Source: Orthosia cruda
Taxonomy: Eukaryota > Arthropoda > Insecta > Lepidoptera > Noctuidae
NCBI GenBank assembly: GCA_964057195.1
Contig: OZ059826.1
Location: 11,346,001 to 11,410,000, forward strand
Direction: 5' to 3'
DNA: 64,000 nt
Shown: piece by piece, positions 56,515-64,000 of the stretch
Layout: each line of letters begins with the position of its first letter
Numbering within the stretch: the stretch's first letter is position 1
Notes under the pieces: generated by a model
What the model saw: only the letters and a program-made list of their open reading frames with translations
Told to the model about the DNA's origin: nothing
Database searches by the model: none
Position numbers and translations under genes: made by a program

Positions 56515-57545
56515 GGCACCAGACACCTATTCGAGCCCGGTCTGTATTAATTGTCTCAATTGAATGTCATCAGATAACTCTCAGAGAGGGGCTTGGTATT
56601 AATTTGGAGATCATCAGCATATAGGTGGTAGAAAGAAGAAAGTCGTTGAGAGAAAGCGTCGACAAAGAGTGCGAAGAGAAGAGGAGATAAAACTCCACCC
56701 TGCAATACACCGGCAGAGATATGACACCAAGAGGAGAAAGATTCATCAGTGCAAATACGCCGCCGACGGCCAAACAGGTAACTATGAAACCAGTCTATTA
56801 TCGGAGGAGATTTGTTAAAAGAGCATAGGACGCCACGCATTTTTATAGGAAGTGTAAATTAGATCATGATAGGAAAACGCGTCAAATGAACATTGACCAT
56901 GTTTAGCGACGTGATCGAAGGATGAGATAAAAATAAGATCAAGAAGCGAGGGAACAGAGTTAGGAAAATGGTGAGTGTCACTAAGATTAAGAATAGATAG
57001 ATTGGTAGATTCAATAATACGACGAAGAGAATAAGACCGGGAGTATTTTTTAAGGATACATGTATTAAAGTCGCCCATTATGATACTATGACTGTAAGAG
57101 GCATTTAAATCTTCTAAAAAACGTTCGAAAGATGAAAAGAAATTAATTCGAAGAGAAGGGCAGTAGTAAACCCCAAGGAGAATCTTAGTATGATGTAATT
57201 CAACTTCCAGGTAAAGATGTTCACCAGCGTTCGGCGGGGGCAGCTGCGTGGACCTATACCTCTAGAACCTCTATACCTATAGAAAATAGCAAATAATTAT
57301 GAAGATAAATTGCCACCCCACCACACACACACCACCATCACAACCGACCGCACTATCATGTCTGATAAGTTGAAATCCTGGAAGACAGTAGGAAGCAGAG
57401 GGAAGACAAGGTTTTAACCATGATTCAGAAACATGAATTGCATGAATATTCTTACATTCAAAGCTTGCCAGTTTATCAGGGAAGTGGGCCGGAATACTCT
57501 GGGAATTTATGTGGACCACATTAAAGTTACCGGAGACATCGGAAA
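56515..57545 (-). pseudogene. LINE family A: endonuclease and RT pieces, deleted between
   Basis: On the minus strand, 57519-57277 gives V-H-I-N-S-Q-S-I-P-A-H-F and V-S-E-S-W-L-K-P (APE-type endonuclease start). 57078-56815 gives M-G-D-F-N-T-C, the endonuclease GDFN box, and later L-D-L-I-F. A jump then leads to 56840-56556 with W-F-H-S-Y-L, G-V-L-Q-G-G-V-L-S-P-L-L-F and L-Y-A-D-D-L-Q-I, the RT palm. RT fingers and part of the endonuclease are missing. It is a dead element. Confidence 0.8.
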
Positions 57546-57860
57546 AAAGTGAAACAAGAGTGTCAGCTTATGAAGGAGCACTAACGAAACTTTCATCAAC
57601 ACTATTAAACCAACAAGACGCATCAGTATCACTGCTACAGCCAGGGCTGAGCATTAATATAAAAAAGTTAGGAAAACGGTGAATGGCACCAAAACCAAAA
57701 ATAGCAAGATTTGCAGATTCAATAACATGACGAAGTAAAGAAGAGTGGGAGTATTTTTTAATGAGACATGTATTAAAGTTACCCATTATGATGCTATGAC
57801 TGTAAGAAGGAATTTAAACATCTAAAATACGTTCGAAAGTATAAAAAAAATTAAATATTA
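57546..57860 (-). pseudogene. Second, partial endonuclease piece of LINE family A
   Basis: The minus-strand frame 57786-57568 gives M-G-N-F-N-T-C-L-I-K-K-Y-S-H-S, a diverged copy of the GDFN block at 57078. It is followed by S-P-G-C-S-S-D-T-D-A, which leads into the endonuclease start at 57519. So a downstream segment sits in front of the upstream one: a rearranged or twice-inserted element. Confidence 0.65.
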
Positions 57861-57862
57861 TA

Positions 57863-59270
57863 TTAATTAAAATGGTATTAAATCAAAGCCTCGTAAAGAT
57901 ATTGTAGATCTATCAGTTGATCATAGTGTTGAGCTGAAAAAGCATGTTATAGTGTGCGTTTGCAGAACCCCCAATTATGAAAACTACTGTATATTTGAGT
58001 CAGTGATGGAAGATGTTTTGGCAAAACTTGCAACTGGTATAATAAACTAGTCATAATCTGTGGTGACCTTAATATAAATATTTTTTTAAATAATTCAGAT
58101 AGCAGTAGACTATTAAATCTCTTTAAATCATTTAATTTGTGACATGTGTTTGAGGAACCAACCCGAACAATTGAGACTACTGCTATATGTATTGATATTT
58201 TTTTTTGTTGCTGCGACTACTTAAACAAAGGCATTATGAATTGTCTGCCTTCGGTTCAAAGTGCAGATTCAATACAGACCAATAACATCCGGTAAATTAA
58301 ATAAATTTAACAGCACTTTAGTGAGTAATTTAAGTTATCAGGACCTCACAGTGAACGATGGTAATATTTCATACAAAAATATTTTCTCAGTGGTCCAAAC
58401 AGAATTCAATAATACTTTTAAGAAGAAAACTAAAACTATATGCCCTAAGTATTTATTCAGTGACTGGGCGACTAAAGGAATCAGGAAAAATAGGGAAAGA
58501 CTTTACGAGCTGTATGGCCTTAAGCCTTATATTAACACTGAAAGTTTGAATAATTATGTTGCTTAAATGTTATTTAAAATACGTGTAAACTAGCTAAGGC
58601 TTTATACATTAGCAAAAAAGTTAAATTCGAAGAAAATAAAATTAAGACGGTTTGGAAAATTATAAAAAAATTAAAGAACAGTAACAAAATAAATAATACT
58701 GATTACACGCTTGAGACTGCACATGGACTTATTAGAGATAACAAAGAAGTTCACTGCTAATAATTTAGTTTTAAATGCTAAAAAAACTAAGTGTGTAAAA
58801 TTTGCTTTGCCGAATGTCAAAGTTATGATTGTGACATTATATTAAACAACGAGAAGCTAGAATTCACCGATAAAACGTTTTTCCTGGAGATCACGCTAGA
58901 CTCAAGGTTACAGTGGGGTCCTCATTTAATATCACTTGCGGGGCGGTTAAGTTCGGCAGGTTACACTGTTAGAAAAATTCGTCAATTTACTGATGTAGAC
59001 ACCGCGAGGCTGGTCTATTTTAGTTACTTTCATAGTATAATATGTTACGGTATATTACTACTGGGAAGGGCTGCAGACATTTAGTAAATTTTTATTCTGC
59101 AAAAACGAGCCATCAGAGCGATATACAATCTTCGCCGGCGCGATTCTCTAAGGGAACTGTTTAAGGACATTAACATCATTACGGTACCTTGTCAATATAT
59201 TTACGAAAACATCATGTACGTTAGAAAAAAAATACACTTTTTAGTAAAAACAGCGATAGACATAGTGTTT
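57863..59270 (+). pseudogene. LINE (same family as 9258-10290), RT core deleted
   Basis: 57940-58250 holds endonuclease-like residues (R-T-P-N-Y-E-N-Y, then I-I-C-G-D-L-N-I-N, broken by shifts). 58261-58566 is the segment between endonuclease and RT (K-Y-L-F-S-D-W-A-T-K-G-I-R). From 58750 the C-terminal region follows directly (N-A-K-K-T-K-C-V-K-F, T-L-D-S-R-L-Q-W-G-P-H, Y-F-H-S-I-I-C-Y-G-I-L-L, K-R-A-I-R-A-I-Y). RT palm sequences are absent. It is cut at its 3' side by the BEL element 2 LTR. Confidence 0.75.
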
Positions 59271-60131
59271 CGTCCCGATTTTTACTTGCAACACCGTTTC
59301 GGTGGGCTGTCAACGATTTTGACAGACGACACTAAACAGTCGAAAGAGAAAGTTTAGAACGTGAACACGCGGAAGTCGGGGTTTTGTCGAAACATATCAA
59401 ATCGAGATGTGTTTCACCCATTGTATTTGTTAATCGCACCCGCCGTTCGCAATCGGCGTTGTGGGGCGCCCCTAAAGTGGGTTTAGAGTATATTTTCACG
59501 CGCATCGAAACGTGCTGCCTGGTGGACGCCGGCCGGATTCTTCGGTCCAGACAGCTGTCAGTCTATCCCTTATTGTCCTTTATTATATATATGTTCTCCT
59601 ATCCCTAACCTCACGGCACAAGATTGATCGACACCCAGGAGTCTACCTCAGGAATCTAAGGTAAGTGACTATACTGTTACCGGCCAACGTTTGTGACACC
59701 TTACACCCGTAGTAGGAACCAATATATCTGTCAATAAGGAGCAAATCCCTAGCTTTCCACTACCGCGAACCGCGGTTTCGTGGGATACGGTTCTGTTTGG
59801 ATCCAGGAGAGGCACGCTGCTAATGGGCCCCAGTGATGAGCTCCTGGCTTGGGATCCGCAGACCTGTATTTAACATTTGGTAGCAAGAGCGTGGTTTGCA
59901 TTCCACGAGCATAGTAAACGCTAGGACACTCGTTCACAGTGAACGCTGTATTGTTTGTCGGTTTGCTTTTTATTGTTGAGAATACTGGGTTGGAAAGTGG
60001 TACATTTTGAGTCACTCAGAGTTAGCTGTGTCCTGTTAGAGGCGAACAGCCCCCATAGTTACATTCCAATTTGTTAAAATAAAGTGTACAACTCACAACT
60101 TAATATTGTCACTCCGGGATAGAAGGTTACA
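59266..60131 (+). repeat. Putative 5' LTR of BEL/Pao element 2
   Basis: LINE coding residues can be followed to about 59265-59280, after which unrelated sequence starts; candidate TG starts are at 59266 and 59309. An AATAAA lies at 60080, and sequence ending gggatagaaggttaca is found near 60131. The 3' LTR lies beyond the window, so neither border can be checked. The frames at 59384-59608 and 60015-59749 are within it and not genes. Confidence 0.4.
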
Positions 60132-60451
60132 GTTTTGTACTGAAATTTGTTTATTTGTTGTATACAATATAGGTTTGGTGCAGATTAAATAGTATTCCCC
60201 AATTGTATTCAATTGAATCATAGTTATTTTTGGTCCTTGAACCTTCTATCTTGGGTTTGTAACTTTGTTTACATTATAAACATACTCAGTGCCCGCTACA
60301 GAAGTTTTTGTTGTAAAGTGTGTTGTTGCCGATTGTATAAGAAAATTGGTTAGTTTCTTTGATATTGACAGTAATATTCTAATTGATTCAAGTTAAAGTC
60401 ATTGTTTTTAACTATTAAAGTAAATTGAATATTGAATTCTATTGTAAAATC

Positions 60452-60630
60452 AACCTACCCACTTTGTGTTGATAATTTTAATTTTTTAGAATACCCTCTT
60501 GTGTGTTGATAATTTATTTTCTTGAGGTACCCACTTTGCTTTTGATAATTTATAAATTGATATTTGGTGTTCCATACCCGCTTTGTTTTTGATAATTTAT
60601 AAATTGATATTTCTGGTTCCATAATGGATT
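60452..60630. repeat. Short tandem repeat in the BEL element 2 leader
   Basis: A unit of the form 'taccc.ctttg.ttttgataatttataaattgatattt' occurs about four times with variation, at roughly 60460, 60490, 60530 and 60580. It lies between the presumed LTR and gag. No coding function is seen. Confidence 0.65.
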
Positions 60631-60846
60631 TGTACTGGAAAATAATTAAGTAAATGTAACAGGGTTCAGTACTATTTGTTGAATTAACTTGTTGTTTCTC
60701 TTACAGACTTTATTATTTGATATTTAATTTGGTAAGAGAATAACTGTCAAACTGTTGTTTTGGTTACACACATACATTATAAATTTAATTTGTTAAACAT
60801 TTTGTGTATTAATTAATATAATCACCGTTGCTTACATTTTGAATGT

Positions 60847-61332
60847 ATGACTGCCTATACATTTGCTTATAAGATTAGAGCGGAATTGAGATGGGTGACC
60901 TTGGTGGCCTCTTTAATAAGTAGATCTGATAGAACAGAGGCTTTGTTGGCCCGTTTTAGTGAACTCCCAGCCCGTCAAGCCAGGGTGGATGAATGCTTTG
61001 CTGAGTGTTTGGCGCTATTGTCCACCGAGGACACTGAGTTGGCCGCTGCGGTTGAGGCAGACTTCACGCAGTTTTACGGTTTCTCGGATGACATTGTTGA
61101 GGCAACCGCTAAGTTGAGGGGTTTTGCACATGGGAAATATGGTGGGGATGATGCCACACACCTCCCCCCTCTTGATGTTTTGTTGAAGTCTTTGGATGAG
61201 GAGTGTCGCCTTTTGGATAACTCTGGTGTTGAAGGGCCCCAGAGCGGCCCTCTCCGGACCAGCGTCGTGTTGGTGCGCGCTCCTCCACTTGTGGGTTGGG
61301 TGAGCCACGACGCCAGCCTCATAAATTTGTAG
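60847..61332 (+). pseudogene. BEL/Pao element 2 gag, shortened
   Basis: The 161-codon frame contains F-S-E-L-P-A-R-Q-A-R-V-D-E-C-F and F-S-D-D-I-V-E-A-T-A-K-L-R-G, resembling the N-terminal helical part of Pao-type gag. It then passes into P-L-D-V-L-L-K-S-L-D-E-E and ends without the usual capsid-associated domain, which appears deleted. The start at 60847 is the first ATG of the frame. Confidence 0.6.
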
Positions 61333-61751
61333 CGACTCAGGATCGCAGTATGCGTTGCTTATATTGCATCACGGATGGCCATATGGTCACGTCCTGTCCG
61401 AAGTTCCTAGAACGGAACACAAGGGACCGACGTGGAATCGCCAACAGCCGCAAGTGGTGCTACACTTGTCTGGGACAGCTTTTGCAGCGGGATTATCAGA
61501 GGTCGGATCCTTGCCCGCACTGTCAAGGTAGGCACCACCGCGTGTTGTGTCCGGACCAAAATGGTGTTGGTAGCTCTGATGATGCCGGACGCTCCCCCAT
61601 AGGCGGGGGAGCGTATCCCCACCAACCCCAGGTGGATCCTCGACGGGGTATACCTCGTAAAGGCGGGGGCACTCCTCCACCCCGTCCTCAATTGGAGGAA
61701 GCGTCCGCTTTTCAGGATGACTACCAACCCCAGTGGGGTTATCAACATTAG
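61296..61751 (+). pseudogene. BEL/Pao element 2 zinc-knuckle region
   Basis: The 151-codon frame overlaps the end of the gag frame and reads C-L-Y-C-I-T-D-G-H-M-V-T-S-C (CX2CX4HX4C), then W-C-Y-T-C-L-G and C-P-H-C-Q-G-R-H-H-R-V-L-C. A Pro/Gly-rich stretch follows (G-G-A-Y-P-H-Q-P-Q). The arrangement is as in Pao nucleocapsid regions. Confidence 0.75.
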
Positions 61752-61809
61752 GTAGTCGTCTCCCTCTCCTCCACTACAGCCGCCCAGCCAGAGACAGTCC
61801 TTCTGCCCG

Positions 61810-62296
61810 CTGTCCCTGTAATGAACTGTGGCCCGAAGAGTAAATCTTTGTTAGTTCGTGCTCTTTTGGATTCGGTTTGTCAAGGCTGTCTTGTATCCTT
61901 TTGTTTAGTGGAAAGATTGGGTCTCCCACGTAGATGCCACCCTTCTACTATATGGGTGGTATTGAAGCGGTTGGTCAACGGGGAGAAATTGAAATTTGTG
62001 TTTCACCTGTTCATTGTGGGCCAAGAATCTTGGCCAAGGCCGTTGTTTTGAATGTTATTTTGGGCAGACACCCGCAGGTAACCATTGGCCTTGCAGTGGT
62101 GAAATTGACGTCGGATCTAACTCCTGCCGACCCGAAGTGGTTGGTACCCGGACCCGTATATGGGTGCGGATGTTTTGGGTTTGATTTTGTCCGGGACCAA
62201 GTGGGTTCTGCAGACGAATGGGTTAGTAGTTGTACCGACGGTTTTTGGTTTTGGACTTACGGGTCTCGTGTTGAAGGGCTCCGCCCCGCGGATTGA
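61810..62296 (+). pseudogene. BEL/Pao element 2 protease, mutated and frameshifted
   Basis: R-A-L-L-D-S-V-C-Q-G-C-L-V-S-F lies where an A-L-L-D-S-G-type active site is expected; the Gly is replaced. L-V-E-R-L-G-L-P follows. At about 61934 the frame shifts and G-R-H-P-Q-V-T-I and P-A-D-P-K-W-L-V-P-G continue the domain. The RT region should come next but is absent. Confidence 0.65.
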
Positions 62297-62304
62297 GGAC
62301 CAAG

Positions 62305-62680
62305 GACTGATAACGGGATAGTCCTTTGTTGGCTTCGCACCTCAGCTCATACGTTGGAGGTTTTTGTGGCGAATAGAGCCTCACAGATTCAGAACTCTGA
62401 GACTAAACTGATCTGGAGACATGTCCCAGGAGAATCGATCCCCGCAGACTGCGCGTCACGTGGTTGCGAGGCTCCTGCCCTTGTTGACCGTTCTCTTTGG
62501 TGTGGACCAGACTGGTTGACGCATTGCAAGTCATCCTGGCTCCAGAATAGGTTCTCTTCTCCAGAGGTTTTGCCAGTTTTGCGTATTGGAATTGTTGAAC
62601 CGCAACCTGCATATAATTTGGATTATCTTTTGGACAGATACAGTTCTTTGTCGAAATTGTTAGGAGTTACCGCTTGAGTC
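62305..62680 (+). pseudogene. BEL/Pao element 2 RNase H end and linker
   Basis: I-V-L-C-W-L-R-T-S-A-H-T-L-E-V-F-V-A-N-R, then W-R-H-V-P-G-E-S-I-P-A-D-C-A-S-R-G matches the C-terminal RNase H-like block and the conserved W.HV....NPAD-type motif. It stops at 62675. Nothing of the RT fingers or palm lies between 62140 and here. Confidence 0.75.
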
Positions 62681-62719
62681 CGGCGTTTCATTTGTAACGG
62701 ATGGAACCCTAATAATAAA

Positions 62720-63840
62720 TTGTTATCCTCAGTTTTGTCGCCTCATGAACGCCAAGATGTCCTGATGTTGTTGATTCGTGCTGTACAAGCCGAGTACTTT
62801 GACCAGACTATTGAAGCCCTGAAGAAATGCTCAGCTTTGAAAGGCTCAATCTTTCGTCTTAATCCATTCCTAGACCAATCCGGTTTGCTCCGAGTCGGAG
62901 GACGATTGCGGAATTCGAACTTGCCTTATGGTGCTCGCCATCCTTTGTTGCTCCCTAAAGGAGTAGCGTTGGTGACATTGTTGGTGTCCAATTGACACAT
63001 TAATAACGCACACGCCGGTTGCAACGCCCTTGTAGCCATTCTGCAGCGTGAATTTTGGATTTTGTCGGCCAGACGCACTATTCGTGGCATCATCATTAAA
63101 TGTATGATGCAGTGCTATAAGGCTGCTCCCACTCAACCCATAATGGGTGATTTGCCATCCGACCAAGTGACGGAGAGCAGACCATTTGCTTTCGCTGGTC
63201 CCTTCTTGGTGAAGACTTCTCAACTTCGGAACGCCAAGGCTGTCAAGGCCTACTTGTGTGTGTTCGTTTGTCTGGCCTACAAGGCGGTTCACTTGGAACT
63301 TGTAACTGCCCTCAGCACAAATGCGTTTGTTGCAGCGCTAGGTAGATTTGTTTCCCGCCGAGGACTACCATCTTTGATCCGTTCTGATAAGGGTACTAAT
63401 TATAAGGGCGCGGATAGATATTTAAATTATATTTGTAATTATCTAAATAAGGATAAACTTTGAGATTTGCCATGGCACAAATGGGAATTAATTGGCATTT
63501 TTGTAAATATTGCGATACCAGCAAAATCGCTTCTCCGCCTTATTGTTGGTGAAACAATTTTCACATTTGACGAGCTTGTTACGGTATTTTGTAAAGTTGA
63601 GGCCGTCCTCAATTCGCGACCTCTCTGTCCGATCTCCTCAGACCCAAATGACCTGGAAGTCATGACCCCTGGTAATTTTTTGATTGGTCGGCCCTTCAAC
63701 GCCCTGCCGGAATACCCCTTCAGGGAAATTGAATCTTCGCAATTGACTGCGTTTTGCATTGCTCCAACAGATGTCCCAAAGCTTCTGGCATCGTTGGTTT
63801 TTAGAATATTTGCATATTTTTCAGCAGCTCGTTGAGTGGA
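62720..63840 (+). pseudogene. BEL/Pao element 2 integrase, catalytic positions lost
   Basis: 62720-62995 gives L-R-V-G-G-R-L-R-N-S-N-L and H-P-L-L-L-P-K-G, then a stop. In frame beyond it A-H-A-G-C-N-A-L and C-M-M-Q-C-Y form the HHCC zinc site. The core (63062-63463) reads F-A-F-A-G-P-F, with Ala at the first Asp position (63188-63190), and R-S-D-K-G-T-N-Y with the second Asp kept. The block with the catalytic Glu is missing before the frame resumes at 63467 (V-L-N-S-R-P-L). Confidence 0.8.
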
Positions 63841-64000
63841 CTGACAAAACTGACCCTCCCAAAGTCGGAGACCTTGTATTTGTTAAAGAACCTAATTTGT
63901 TGCCTTTATATTGGCGTCGTGGACGCATTGTAGATTTATTCTATGGGTCTGACGGAGATCCCAGAGATGCAGAGGTCATGGTCGGTGATTTGGTTTTGAA
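63840..64000 (+). pseudogene. BEL/Pao element 2 C-terminal pol tail, cut by window end
   Basis: The frame after 63800 gives E-W-T-D-K-T-D-P-P-K-V-G-D-L-V-F-V-K-E, then W-R-R-G-R-I-V-D-L and G-S-D-G-D-P-R. This is the domain that ends Pao/BEL polyproteins. The sequence stops at the window border, so the 3' LTR is not visible. Confidence 0.75.

Noticed and set aside
1..64000. CRISPR arrays, operons, ribosome-binding sites or other prokaryotic features
   Set aside because: Introns, SINEs, LINEs and insect-type transposons show nuclear eukaryotic DNA; no spaced direct-repeat array of CRISPR type was seen.

Overview
This window is eukaryotic nuclear DNA, AT-rich and packed with mobile elements. 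It most likely comes from a moth or butterfly. The evidence is the dispersed families I recognise: RTE/BovB-like tails reading 'cagcagtggacgt..cggctgaaatgatga', tRNA- and 5S-derived SINEs, a gacagacagaca/ggttccgtacc repeat and jockey-like LINEs. An intron-containing insect GMC oxidoreductase gene fits the same origin. Nothing looks prokaryotic. All calls were made by eye; no search or alignment was run.

Only one ordinary host gene is convincing: a GMC-family FAD oxidoreductase at about 48.4-51.8 kb (+). It has four predicted coding exons, the first only 14 nt long, and a predicted 615-residue product with the FAD motif, both GMC signatures and a His/Asn active-site pair. Almost everything else is a transposable-element graveyard.

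Layout. 1-14 kb: non-coding DNA with a mariner remnant (1.76-2.09), small foldbacks, a SINE/LINE tail (3.9-4.5), an antisense LINE fragment (9.26-10.29) and a 702-bp element with 83-bp inverted ends made of short repeats (11.63-12.33). 14.16-15.73 kb: a complete Tc1-like element with terminal repeats, TA duplication and a frame-broken transposase. 17-18.7 kb: 5S-derived SINE pieces and RTE fragments. 20.65-30.62 kb: a near-perfect 10-kb palindrome, two arms of about 4.9 and 5.1 kb around a 14-bp spacer, each arm closed by the same ~21-bp end. 32.7-33.3 kb: a (TCTAAC/TCTATC) minisatellite with higher-order repeats, followed by an orphan 50-codon tyrosine-recombinase-like start. 35.28-35.55 kb: a MITE with TAA duplication. 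36.72-38.27 kb: a P-element-like unit with 57-bp inverted repeats, a perfect 8-bp duplication and a THAP-type start. 40.17-46.67 kb: a BEL/Pao LTR retrotransposon with both LTRs and a 5-bp duplication, lacking its reverse-transcriptase core; its 3' LTR was broken by a SINE-LINE chimera. 53.2-59.27 kb: nested non-LTR retrotransposons on both strands. About 59.3-64 kb: a second, decayed BEL/Pao element running off the window.

The best candidates for something new are the 10-kb palindrome with four copies of one terminal sequence, the P-like THAP element, and the SINE-jockey chimera whose insertion removed 170 bp of an LTR.
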